Below are positions 7,919-14,828 of a DNA stretch of 26,839 bases, in pieces. Source of the DNA: JAIYDJ01 sp031398695 (GTDB taxonomy: Bacteria > Pseudomonadota > Alphaproteobacteria > Rhodobacterales > Rhodobacteraceae); NCBI GenBank assembly GCA_031398695.1, contig JANNNU010000076.1, positions 1 through 26,839 on the forward strand, written 5' to 3'. Both the position numbers and the translations under genes were made by a program. Position 1 is the first letter of the stretch; every line of letters starts with the position of its first letter. The notes beneath the pieces are model-generated. The model searched no databases, was not told where the DNA came from, and saw nothing but the letters and a program-made list of their open reading frames with translations.

Positions 7919-8608
7919 ATGCGGATCTGCATCCTGCAAACCGGCGCGGCCCCTGACGCCCTCTTGCCCACGACCGGCGACTATCCCGACATGTTCACCC
8001 GCCTGCTGGACGGGCACGATTTCACCTTTGCCACCTACCGCGTGTTGGACAGCCAGTTTCCGGCGTCCGTCACCGCGTGCGACGGCTGGCTGATCACCGG
8101 CTCACGCCACGGCGCCTACGAGGATCACCCCTGGATCCCCCCGCTTGAGGATTTCATTCGAGCCGCCTTCGCGGCTCACGTGCCCGTCGTCGGCATCTGT
8201 TTCGGCCACCAGATCATCGCACAGGCGATGGGCGGCCGGGTCGAGAAATACGCGGGCGGCTGGGCGGTCGGCCCAACCGACTATGACTTCGGCGGCCAGA
8301 CAATGACGCTGAATGCGTGGCATCAGGATCAGGTCACCGTCAAACCCCAAGGTGCCGAGGTCATCGCCAGCAACGACTTCTGCGCCAACGCCGCCCTGCT
8401 TTACGACGACCGCGCCCTGACCGTGCAGGCCCACCCCGAGTTTCAGCCCGCCTTCGTCGATGGCCTGATGAAGACCCGGGGGCCGGGGCTGGTCCCTGAC
8501 CCGCTGCTGGCGGCGGCTACCGCCCGTCTGGACCAGCCGCTGCAAGCCCGCACCATGGCCGCCCAGATCGCCGCGTTCTTCAAGCAACCCCGCAACCCGC
8601 AACCCTGA
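7919..8608 (+). CDS. Class I glutamine amidotransferase-like protein (possible gamma-glutamyl hydrolase)
   Basis: A 229-residue stand-alone GATase-1 domain with a complete Cys-His-Glu triad: nucleophile elbow GICFGHQ with Cys94, and AHPEF with His172 and Glu174. There is no synthetase domain attached. It sits between two PuuA-like ligase genes, 72 and 15 bases away. That position suggests it releases glutamate from a gamma-glutamyl amide, a job done by PuuD in the classic putrescine route. PuuD, however, belongs to a different branch (peptidase C26), so this is inference. An alternative is supply of ammonia to a partner enzyme. Upstream, TTGACC (7863-7868) could be a -35 element, but the matching -10 is poor. 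A GC-rich hairpin (7857-7880) lies in the same gap. Confidence 0.82.
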   Translation: MRICILQTGAAPDALLPTTGDYPDMFTRLLDGHDFTFATYRVLDSQFPASVTACDGWLITGSRHGAYEDHPWIPPLEDFIRAAFAAHVPVVGICFGHQIIAQAMGGRVEKYAGGWAVGPTDYDFGGQTMTLNAWHQDQVTVKPQGAEVIASNDFCANAALLYDDRALTVQAHPEFQPAFVDGLMKTRGPGLVPDPLLAAATARLDQPLQARTMAAQIAAFFKQPRNPQP

Positions 8609-8623
8609 AAAACGGCGTGATAC

Positions 8624-9979
8624 ATGTCCAAGTGGACCGACCAACTGCCCGAAGCCGCCCTCGAATACATCGGAAACCGCCGGGTCGACGAGGTGGAATG
8701 CATCATCGGCGACATTGCCGGGGTGGCGCGCGGCAAGGCGATGCCGGCGTCGAAATTCGCCAAGCAGACCAACTATTACCTGCCAAATTCGATCTTTCTG
8801 CAAACGATCACCGGCGAATGGGCCGACAACCCGTTCGACAGCTTCACCGAGCCCGACATGGTGATGGTCCCCGATTTCACCACCGCAACCGCCGCGCCGT
8901 GGACTGCCGACGTGACGTTGCAGGTGATCCACGACGCGATGGATCAGGAAGGCCAGCCCATCGCCTTCAGCCCGCGCAACGTCCTGAAACGCATCGTGGC
9001 GCTCTACAATGCCGAAGGCTGGACCCCGGTGGTCGCACCCGAAATGGAGTTTTTCCTGACCGCCCGCAACATCGACCCCAACCAGCCGATCGAGCCCCCC
9101 ATGGGCCGGTCGGGCCGCAAGGCCGCTGGGAAACAGGCCTATTCGATGTCGGCGGTCGATGAATACGGCAAGGTGATCGACGACATCTACGACTTCGCCG
9201 AGGCGCAGGGGCTGGAAATCGACGGCATCCTGCAAGAAGGCGGCGCGGGCCAGATCGAGCTGAACCTGGCCCACGGCGACCCGGTCAGTCTGGCCGACGA
9301 GGTGTTCTTCTTCAAGCGCCTCATCCGCGAGGCCGCGCTCCGCCACGACTGTTTCGCCACCTTCATGGCCAAACCGATTGAGGGCGAGCCGGGGTCGGCG
9401 ATGCACATCCACACCTCGGTCGTGGACACCAAGACTGGCAAGAACATCTTTGCCGACAAGAAACTGGGCGAGACGGATGCCTTCCTGCACTTCATCGCAG
9501 GCATGCAGAACCACCTGCCGGGCGCCATCGCGCTGCTGGCGCCCTACGTGAACAGCTATCGCCGCTACGTCCCCGACTTTGCAGCACCCATCAACCTTGA
9601 ATGGGGCCGCGACAACCGCACGACCGGCCTGCGCATCCCGATTTCCACCGCCGCTGGTCGCCGCATCGAAAACCGGCTGCCGGGGATGGATTGCAACCCC
9701 TACCTCGGGATCGCCGCGACGCTCGCGTGTGGCTATCTCGGGCTGAAAGAGACCAAGGCCCCGCGCCCCGAATTTGCCGGCAACGCTTATATCGACAGCG
9801 ACGACATCGCGCGCAATCTGGGCGATGCGCTCGACATGCTTGAAGAGGACACGGCACTTTGCGATGTGCTGGGGATCGACTTCGTCCGGGTCTATGCCTC
9901 GGTCAAGCGCAACGAATACAAGGAATTCCTGCAAGTCATCAGCCCGTGGGAGCGGGAGCATCTTCTGCTGAACGTATGA
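8624..9979 (+). CDS. Glutamine synthetase family ligase, PuuA-like (second copy)
   Basis: A 451-residue GlnA-fold ligase only distantly similar to the first copy, so the two are probably not a recent duplication. Active-site residues are kept: Glu140 and Glu142 (PEMEFF), Glu205 and Glu212 (EGGAGQIE), His261 (GSAMHIHTS), Arg332 and Arg337 (DNRTTGLRIP), and Glu349 (RRIENRL), then NPYLG. This fits ATP-dependent gamma-glutamylation of an amine (PuuA type). The N-terminal DEVECIIGDIAGVARGKAM corresponds to the small beta-grasp domain. Its stop overlaps the start of the oxidase gene (ATGA), which strongly ties this copy to the oxidation step and makes it the better candidate for the PuuA role. Confidence 0.9.
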   Translation: MSKWTDQLPEAALEYIGNRRVDEVECIIGDIAGVARGKAMPASKFAKQTNYYLPNSIFLQTITGEWADNPFDSFTEPDMVMVPDFTTATAAPWTADVTLQVIHDAMDQEGQPIAFSPRNVLKRIVALYNAEGWTPVVAPEMEFFLTARNIDPNQPIEPPMGRSGRKAAGKQAYSMSAVDEYGKVIDDIYDFAEAQGLEIDGILQEGGAGQIELNLAHGDPVSLADEVFFFKRLIREAALRHDCFATFMAKPIEGEPGSAMHIHTSVVDTKTGKNIFADKKLGETDAFLHFIAGMQNHLPGAIALLAPYVNSYRRYVPDFAAPINLEWGRDNRTTGLRIPISTAAGRRIENRLPGMDCNPYLGIAATLACGYLGLKETKAPRPEFAGNAYIDSDDIARNLGDALDMLEEDTALCDVLGIDFVRVYASVKRNEYKEFLQVISPWEREHLLLNV

Positions 9980-11277
9980 ACCTGCTGCACGCAAACGACC
10001 GCACCGGGCACTATCCCGCGTCGTATTACGCGGCTACGGCTACGCCTCTGGCCCCCTTTGCGCCCCTGCAAGGCAACCATCGGGCCGATGTCTGCATCGT
10101 GGGCGGTGGCTACACGGGCCTGTCCGCCGCCTTGCATCTGGCGATGCGCGGCTATGATGTGGTGGTGCTGGAAGCGCACCGCGTTGGGTTCGGCGCGTCG
10201 GGGCGGAACGGCGGGCAGGTCGGGTCGGGCCAAAGGCTCGATCAGGACGAACTGGAGCGTGTGGCCGGCACCACCCGTGCCCACGCGATGTGGGACATGG
10301 CCGAAGAGGCCAAGGCGCTGGTCGCCAGCCTGATCACCCGCCACATGATGCCCGTCACCCTGCACCCCGGCGTCGCCCACGCCTGCGACAGCCCCGCCGA
10401 CCTGCGCCACGCCCGCGCCTATGCCGAAAAGCTTGCGCGCGACTATGCCTATGACAAGACCGATGTGCTGGAGCGCGACGCCTTTCGCGGCGTCGTCGGA
10501 TCCGACAGCTTTCATGGTGGAGCCATCGACCACGGCGCGGGCCACCTGCATCCGCTGAACTTTGCCATCGGCCTGGCAAAGGCAGCCACCGATGCCGGTG
10601 CGCGCATCTTCGAGATGTCCGAAGTCTGCAAGCTGACCCCAGGCGCAAAGGCGGTGCTGCGAACGGCGCAGGGCACTGTCACCTGCGACCATGTCATCCT
10701 TGCGGGCAACGGCTATCTCGGCGGCCTTGCGCCCAAAGTCGCGGCGCGGGTGATGCCGATCAACAACTTCATCATCGCCACAGAACCCCTTGGCGACGCA
10801 GCGAAATCCGTTCTGACGCGCAACATCGCCGTGGCGGACAGCAAGTTCGTCGTCAACTATTGGCGGCTCAGCGACGACAATCGCCTGCTGTTCGGCGGCG
10901 GGGAATCCTATGGCTACCGCTTTCCCGACATCCTCAAGACGGTCACCGCGCCGATGCTGAAAATCTATCCCCACTTGCGCGACACCAGGATCGACTATGC
11001 CTGGGGCGGCACGCTGGCCATCACCATGAACCGGATGCCCGCCTGGATGCGCCTTACCCCCAATGTGCTGGCTGCCAGTTCCTGCTCGGGCCACGGCGTC
11101 GCGCTGTCGACCATGTCGGGAAAGATCCTCGCGGAAACGATCGCCGGCACCGCCGAACGGTTCGACCTGATGGCGACCCTGCCGCAGCCCGCATTCCCCG
11201 GTGGCCCGGCGATGCGCTGGCCGCTTCTGGTGCTGGCGATGACCTGGTATTCGCTGCGCGACCGACTGGGTCTTTAA
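9976..11277 (+). CDS. FAD-dependent oxidoreductase, PuuB-like (gamma-glutamyl-amine oxidase)
   Basis: A 433-residue DAO-family flavoprotein starting at the ATG in the ATGA overlap with the ligase gene. An N-terminal tail (NDRTGHYPASYYAAT) precedes the FAD dinucleotide-binding motif IVGGGYTGLSAALHLA near 41-56, followed by VVVLEAHRVGFGASGRNGGQ, the layout of PuuB and related oxidases. The C-terminal GHGVALSTMSGK segment closes the flavin site. PuuB oxidises gamma-glutamylputrescine to the aldehyde with release of ammonia and hydrogen peroxide. Coupling to the PuuA-like gene supports an equivalent reaction here. The aldehyde dehydrogenase for the next step is not in the window. Confidence 0.9.
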   Translation: MNLLHANDRTGHYPASYYAATATPLAPFAPLQGNHRADVCIVGGGYTGLSAALHLAMRGYDVVVLEAHRVGFGASGRNGGQVGSGQRLDQDELERVAGTTRAHAMWDMAEEAKALVASLITRHMMPVTLHPGVAHACDSPADLRHARAYAEKLARDYAYDKTDVLERDAFRGVVGSDSFHGGAIDHGAGHLHPLNFAIGLAKAATDAGARIFEMSEVCKLTPGAKAVLRTAQGTVTCDHVILAGNGYLGGLAPKVAARVMPINNFIIATEPLGDAAKSVLTRNIAVADSKFVVNYWRLSDDNRLLFGGGESYGYRFPDILKTVTAPMLKIYPHLRDTRIDYAWGGTLAITMNRMPAWMRLTPNVLAASSCSGHGVALSTMSGKILAETIAGTAERFDLMATLPQPAFPGGPAMRWPLLVLAMTWYSLRDRLGL

Positions 11278-11312
11278 GAGAATATTTGTCTGCGCTTACG
11301 GGCCGCGCTGCC

Positions 11313-11362
11313 ACAATTTAGGCGGATTTCGCCACCCGGACGAAATTGTCACTGGCTTGTCA
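11313..11362. promoter_or_regulatory. Nested inverted and direct repeats upstream of the aminotransferase gene
   Basis: The gap between the oxidase and the aminotransferase is AT-richer than its surroundings. It holds an inverted repeat ACAATTT (11313-11319) with AAATTGT (11343-11349) enclosing a small GGCG/CGCC hairpin, and a direct repeat TTGTCAC (11346-11352 and 11357-11363) that overlaps the right arm. This looks like a binding region for a regulator, possibly with the 3' end of the oxidase transcript. No convincing -35/-10 pair was found. Confidence 0.35.
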
Positions 11363-11379
11363 CGAAACTCCGATCTACA

Positions 11380-11408
11380 CCTTTTCGAAAGAAGAGTTTC
11401 AGAAAAGG
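11380..11408 (+). promoter_or_regulatory. Leader hairpin that would bury the aminotransferase ribosome-binding site
   Basis: CCTTTTC (11380-11386) pairs with GAAAAGG (11402-11408), and inside it GAAA (11387-11390) pairs with TTTC (11397-11400). This gives an 11-bp stem with one bulged A and a 6-base loop (GAAGAG). The right arm holds the AAAAGG that serves as Shine-Dalgarno 7 bases before the ATG at 11416. Translation of this gene could therefore depend on opening the hairpin. There is no T-run after it, so it is not a terminator. Confidence 0.45.
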
Positions 11409-11415
11409 CGCAAGC

Positions 11416-12603
11416 ATGGCCCCCGACGGACAGATGACCGCACCGAACGTCTATGAGGCGGAACCGATCCCCGACGCCGCTCGGGCCGAGATCGACCGTT
11501 TGCTGACCTCGGGCGACCTGTTCCGCTACACCGCTCCAGAAGGCGCTCCGGTGGCCCTGCTGGAACAGGAATTTGCCGACCTGCTCGGGTCGCGCTATGC
11601 CCTCGCCGTTGCATCCTGTTCGGCCGCGCTCTTTCTGTCGATCAAAGCGCTCGACATTCCCAAGGGTTCTAAAATCCTGATCCCCGCCTTCACCTTCGCT
11701 GCCGTGCCGTCTTCGGTCGTGCACGCCGACTGCGTGCCGGTGCTGGTCGAAGTGGGCGAGAATTACCGCGTCGACATGGCTGATTTCGAGGCCAAGCTGG
11801 GCGATGCCGCCGCCGTGATGATCAGCCACATGCGCGGGCATACATCCGACATGGACGCAATCATGGCCCTGTGCGATGCAGCAGGCATCCCGGTGATCGA
11901 GGATGCGGCCCATTCGCTCGGTACCACCTGGAACGGGCGCAACATCGGCACCATCGGCAAGGTCGGCTGCTTCAGTTTCCAGTCCTACAAACTGGTAAAC
12001 GCGGGCGAAGGCGGGATCATGGTCACCGACGATCCCGAAGTGGCGGCCCGCGCGGTCATCATGTCGGGTGCCTATGAGTCAAACTGGAAGAAACACCCCG
12101 GCATGCAGAACAGCTATATGCTGTGGCAGAACAAGCTGCCGCTTTACAACCTGCGCATGCAAAACCTGTCGGCGGCAGTGATCCGCCCGCAACTGGGTCT
12201 GGTCGGTGAGCGCGTGACAAAGGGCCGGTTCAACCACGACCACGTGGCCGACCAGCTGAACACCTGCGATTGGCTCGACGTGCCCGCCCCGCTGGCCCCC
12301 GAACTGCGCGCACCGGACTCGATCCAGTTCAACCTAATCGGGGCATGGACCGACGCCGAGGCGCTGGACTTTCAGGCGCAGGCCAAACGGCGCGGCGTGC
12401 ATGTGCAGGTGTTCGGCCTGTCCGAAGGCAACGCGCGGGCATTCTGGAACTGGGAATTTCTGGGCCCGCAGCCTGACCAGCCCCGTACCCGCGCCATGCT
12501 GATGCGCGCCTGCGACGTCCGCCTGCCGACCCGGCTGACCCGTGACGACCTCGACTTCATCGCGACTGCAATCGTGGACGCGGCCGAGGCGGCAAAGCAC
12601 TAA
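11416..12603 (+). CDS. DegT/DnrJ/EryC1/StrS-family PLP aminotransferase
   Basis: A 395-residue PLP enzyme of the DegT/ArnB fold. The Schiff-base lysine is Lys192 in FSFQSYKLVNAGEGG (186-200), and the pyridine-nitrogen Asp is Asp163 in IEDAAHSLG. The N-terminal GDLFRYTAPEG segment and the ALAVASCSAALFL loop (the family usually has SGTAAL) are typical. Members usually aminate keto-sugars for surface glycans, but no sugar-nucleotide or glycosyltransferase gene is near. It follows the gamma-glutamyl-amine block, so an amino-group transfer in amine metabolism is possible; this is inference. A second ATG at 11434 is possible, but the Shine-Dalgarno AAAAGG favours 11416. Its stop overlaps the stop of the convergent LysR gene. 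Confidence 0.88.
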   Translation: MAPDGQMTAPNVYEAEPIPDAARAEIDRLLTSGDLFRYTAPEGAPVALLEQEFADLLGSRYALAVASCSAALFLSIKALDIPKGSKILIPAFTFAAVPSSVVHADCVPVLVEVGENYRVDMADFEAKLGDAAAVMISHMRGHTSDMDAIMALCDAAGIPVIEDAAHSLGTTWNGRNIGTIGKVGCFSFQSYKLVNAGEGGIMVTDDPEVAARAVIMSGAYESNWKKHPGMQNSYMLWQNKLPLYNLRMQNLSAAVIRPQLGLVGERVTKGRFNHDHVADQLNTCDWLDVPAPLAPELRAPDSIQFNLIGAWTDAEALDFQAQAKRRGVHVQVFGLSEGNARAFWNWEFLGPQPDQPRTRAMLMRACDVRLPTRLTRDDLDFIATAIVDAAEAAKH

Positions 12604-13547
12604 AGCACCCGCAGGGCCCCCGCGACCCACGGCCATTGGGCCACGGCGGGCCGCACCACCTGCACCGCAATCAAGTCGCGCAAGCGGCCTGCGATCTGGC
12701 CGGGCATCTCGCGCAGCACGCCCGCGCGGGCCGACAGCGACAAGGTCCGCTGCAGCGGTTCGAACGGCAGTTGCTGCACGTCCAGCGCGTCGCGAAACCG
12801 CGCGACATGGTGCAGCGCCAAGGGCGTCAGGATCGTCCACCCTGCCCCGCCCGCCACCATCGCCAGAATCGCGTGATAGCTGTCGAGCTCGAATCGATGC
12901 TGCAGCCGCAAGTTCTGCCGCGCGAGGTGACCCGCGATCTGCCGCCCCATCAGATGCCGCGCGGTGTATTGGATCAGCGGCAGGTCCAGCGGCCGCTTGC
13001 CCTTGGGCACCACCGCCAGAAACGGCTCGGCGAGCAGCGGATGCACCTCGCGCCAGCCGTCATCGGCACCCTCCGACCCAAGGTCTGCCGCCACCACGAT
13101 ATCAAGTGCGCGCGCGTCGAGCTGGTCCAGCAACCGATGGCTCGCCCCGGTTTCCAGCAGGAACCGGCAACCGCGCAGATCCTCGGCCAGCCCCGACAGC
13201 AGGCGTGGCGTCACCTCGGCATCGAAATCTTCGATCATCCCCAAGCGCAGCGTCGTCAGTTGCGACATGTCAGCCACCGCGAGTTCTGCCCGCGCTTCGG
13301 CTTCGGCGTTCAGGATGACCTGCGCATGGCGGCGAAACATCAGCCCCGCCGGCGTCATCCGCATCGGGCGCGCGCCGCGGTCCAGCAGCCCCGCTCCAAG
13401 CGCCGCCTCGAGCCCGGCCAACTGCTGGCTGATCGCCGACGGGCTGACCCCCAGCCTGCGCGCCGCGGCAGAGATCGACCCCTCTTCCGCCACCGCCAGA
13501 AAGACCTCGATCCCCCAAAGGGTTACCCGCCCCTGTGCATCGGTCAT
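12600..13547 (-). CDS. LysR-type transcriptional regulator
   Basis: A 315-residue LTTR. The N-terminal winged helix-turn-helix covers about residues 8-68, with GSISAAARRLGVSPSAISQQ as helix-turn-helix and the LLDRGARPMRMTPAG wing. A periplasmic-binding-like effector domain follows (about 95-295). The start lies 3 nt after the phaR stop with no clear Shine-Dalgarno, so it is probably co-transcribed and translationally coupled with phaR. Most LysR proteins are transcribed divergently from their target; this one is not. Its targets may be the importer/ligase block, the aminotransferase or the pha genes, none of which is proved. Its stop codon overlaps that of the convergent aminotransferase gene. 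Confidence 0.92.
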   Translation of the reverse strand: MTDAQGRVTLWGIEVFLAVAEEGSISAAARRLGVSPSAISQQLAGLEAALGAGLLDRGARPMRMTPAGLMFRRHAQVILNAEAEARAELAVADMSQLTTLRLGMIEDFDAEVTPRLLSGLAEDLRGCRFLLETGASHRLLDQLDARALDIVVAADLGSEGADDGWREVHPLLAEPFLAVVPKGKRPLDLPLIQYTARHLMGRQIAGHLARQNLRLQHRFELDSYHAILAMVAGGAGWTILTPLALHHVARFRDALDVQQLPFEPLQRTLSLSARAGVLREMPGQIAGRLRDLIAVQVVRPAVAQWPWVAGALRVL

Positions 13548-13550
13548 CTG

Positions 13551-14105
13551 CTAGAGCTTGGAAAGCTTGCGCTGCATTTCCGCCAGTTGCTTCTTGATCT
13601 CGGCCAGCTCGTCAGCCTGGGCGTCTGCGACCGGTTCCTCCTTGGCTGCGGGTGCCGTCCAGCCGGACATCCCGCCCATCATGGTCTTCAGAAACGCTTC
13701 CTGCTGCTTGCGCATCGCCTCGAACCCGGGCACGGCGGCCAGAGGGTTGGGGATCGCCGTCAGGTTCTCGACCATCTTGGCCTGACCCTCGCGCAGCATG
13801 TCAAAACTCGCGGTCAGGAACTGCGGCATCACCGCCTGCATGTTGGTCGCATAGGACCGCACGAGGTCGGTCAGCACGGTCGTCGGCAACACCGTGTCGC
13901 CCTTGCTTTCGTGTTCGGCCACGATCTGCAGCAGATACTGCCGCGTCAGGTCGTCGCCCGATTTCAGGTCCAAGATCTGTACTTCGCGGCCAGACCGGAT
14001 GAACCCGGCGATATCCTCGATGGTGACGTAATCCGAAGTTTCGGTGTTGTAGAGTCGGCGGCTCGCATAGCGCTTGATCAGCAGCGGCTTGGCAGTTTCG
14101 GCCAT
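13551..14105 (-). CDS. phaR: Polyhydroxyalkanoate synthesis repressor PhaR
   Basis: A 184-residue DNA- and PHA-binding repressor. The N-terminal PHB/PHA accumulation regulator domain is clear: KRYASRRLYNTETSDYVTIE near 11-30, EDIAGFIRSG and VQILDLKSGDDLT. The central PHB_acc region (TVLTDLVRSYATNMQAVMPQF) follows, and the tail is a coiled coil (DELAEIKKQLAEMQRKLSKL). PhaR represses phasin and other PHA genes until it is titrated onto nascent granules. A strong site GGGGAGGG precedes the start. TGC-rich repeats upstream (14125-14156) suggest autoregulation. It lies downstream of phaP but behind phaP's terminator. Confidence 0.95.
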   Translation of the reverse strand: MAETAKPLLIKRYASRRLYNTETSDYVTIEDIAGFIRSGREVQILDLKSGDDLTRQYLLQIVAEHESKGDTVLPTTVLTDLVRSYATNMQAVMPQFLTASFDMLREGQAKMVENLTAIPNPLAAVPGFEAMRKQQEAFLKTMMGGMSGWTAPAAKEEPVADAQADELAEIKKQLAEMQRKLSKL

Positions 14106-14124
14106 CGCGGACCCTCCCCGATTG

Positions 14125-14156
14125 TTGCAGTGCAGAGAAGTCTAGGCGCTGCGCAG
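14125..14156. promoter_or_regulatory. TGC-rich repeats upstream of phaR, possible weak PhaR sites
   Basis: Tandem TTGCAG-TGCAG (14125-14134) and the palindrome CTGCGCAG (14149-14156) lie between phaR and the phaP terminator. They share the CTGC/GCAG half sites of the stronger operators at phaP and phaC but lack the 3-4 base spacer. Autoregulation of phaR by PhaR is known in related bacteria; here it is an inference. Confidence 0.35.
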
Positions 14157-14157
14157 C

Positions 14158-14188
14158 AAAAAAGAAAGGGCGGGCACACGGCCCGCCC
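14158..14188 (-). terminator. Intrinsic terminator of phaP
   Basis: Read on the minus strand, GGGCGGGC pairs perfectly with GCCCGCCC (arms 14181-14188 and 14168-14175, loop of 5 bases) and is followed at once by TTTCTTTTTT (14167-14158). This is a textbook rho-independent terminator, 24 bases after the phaP stop. It should isolate abundant phaP mRNA from phaR. Confidence 0.9.
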
Positions 14189-14211
14189 CTTCGACACCGC
14201 GAGGCGTCAGA

Positions 14212-14673
14212 TCACTTTGCAGCGGCAGCAACCGAGGACGAGGCTTTCTTGGCAGCCGCGGTTACTTCGGTGGTGGCCTTCTGCACGGCAGCGGTGGCTT
14301 CGGACGACATGTCCTTGCCGGCGGCCAGCATCAGCTCGACGGTTTCCATCTGGGCCTTCTTCGCAACTTCGGCAAAGGCGGCCATGTGCTCGGCAGCCAT
14401 TTCGGCAGCGGCCGACGCGAACTCGGTCGCGGCTTTGGAATAGTCCATCGGCTCGGCCTTGGCTTTTGCCATGTCGGCCATCTTGGCGATCGTGTCCTTG
14501 ACCATCTTGGTCGAGATCTCGGCCGACTTTTCAGCCGCCTGCAGCGCCACCGAGGTCAGCTTCTCGCCGAAAGCGGCCTGGGTCTTGAACGCGTTCTGGA
14601 ACGCGGACTGGTCCATCGGGAAGGACGCCATCATGTCCTTCATCACTTTGGTGAAGTCAGGGGTATTGGTCAT
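14212..14673 (-). CDS. phaP: Phasin, PHA granule surface protein
   Basis: A 153-residue amphipathic, Ala/Lys/Glu-rich, almost wholly helical protein with many Met, of the phasin_2 type (PF09361). The N-terminal half has PDFTKVMKDMMASFPMDQSA and FKTQAAFGEKLTSVALQAAE. The tail is low-complexity Ala/Lys (VTAAAKKASSSVAAAAK), as in PhaP proteins that coat PHA granules. Shine-Dalgarno GGAGC lies 8 bases before the ATG. It is transcribed alone, from a promoter with a PhaR operator in its spacer to a strong terminator, as expected for a highly expressed, PhaR-repressed granule protein. Confidence 0.93.
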   Translation of the reverse strand: MTNTPDFTKVMKDMMASFPMDQSAFQNAFKTQAAFGEKLTSVALQAAEKSAEISTKMVKDTIAKMADMAKAKAEPMDYSKAATEFASAAAEMAAEHMAAFAEVAKKAQMETVELMLAAGKDMSSEATAAVQKATTEVTAAAKKASSSVAAAAK

Positions 14674-14719
14674 TTTGATTGCTCCTGGCAGTCGCGCTGC
14701 ACTGTTGTTCGGTGATCCT

Positions 14720-14748
14720 CATATAGATGCTGCACTGCAGCATTTCAA
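14720..14748 (-). promoter_or_regulatory. phaP sigma-70-type promoter
   Basis: On the minus strand TTGAAA (14748-14743) and TATATG (14725-14720) are separated by exactly 17 bases, a near-consensus housekeeping promoter. The predicted start of transcription is near 14713, giving a leader of about 40 nt to the phaP ATG. The spacer is filled by a PhaR-type palindrome, so repressor binding would exclude RNA polymerase. Confidence 0.75.
14727..14743. promoter_or_regulatory. PhaR operator 1 at phaP (ATGCTGC-ACT-GCAGCAT)
   Basis: A perfect 7-3-7 palindrome containing CTGC-N3-GCAG (14730-14740), the consensus form described for PhaR binding in Rhodobacter sphaeroides. It occupies the spacer of the phaP promoter and touches the -35 box. 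Confidence 0.75.
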
Positions 14749-14757
14749 GTGAACTTT

Positions 14758-14768
14758 CTGCAACGCAG
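14758..14768. promoter_or_regulatory. PhaR operator 2 at phaP (CTGC-AAC-GCAG)
   Basis: A second CTGC-N3-GCAG element 28 bases (centre to centre) upstream of operator 1, just upstream of the phaP -35 box. The pairing of two sites suggests cooperative repression. Confidence 0.65.
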
Positions 14769-14782
14769 CAAAACGTGGGGTT

Positions 14783-14797
14783 GCAGAGCACCTCTGC
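14783..14797. repeat. Palindrome GCAGAG-CAC-CTCTGC between phaC and phaP
   Basis: A perfect 6-3-6 inverted repeat built from the same GCAG/CTGC words but in the opposite orientation to the PhaR sites. It lies 32 bases downstream of the phaC stop. It could be a third PhaR contact or a weak hairpin at the phaC 3' end; it has no T-run. Confidence 0.4.
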
Positions 14798-14828
14798 GGG
14801 AAATCTGCAAAGCCGCACAAAGGGATGG

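Noticed and set aside
7919..8608. Naming the GATase-like gene puuD
   Set aside because: Its elbow GICFGHQ and AHPEF belong to the GuaA-like class I amidotransferases, not to the peptidase C26 branch of PuuD; only position suggests the same role.
8102..9994. A 630-codon open frame on the minus strand opposite the second ligase and the GATase gene
   Set aside because: It is antisense to well-conserved enzymes with intact motifs, its translation shows no family features, and long antisense frames are common in GC-rich DNA. The same holds for the minus frames at 5494-6549, 6461-8017, 9892-11094 and 20596-22509.
12636..14501. A 621-codon plus-strand frame opposite lysR, phaR and phaP
   Set aside because: The three minus-strand genes are clear, and this frame runs through the phaP terminator and the intergenic gap; its composition (rich in His, Arg and Gln) is that of a shadow frame.
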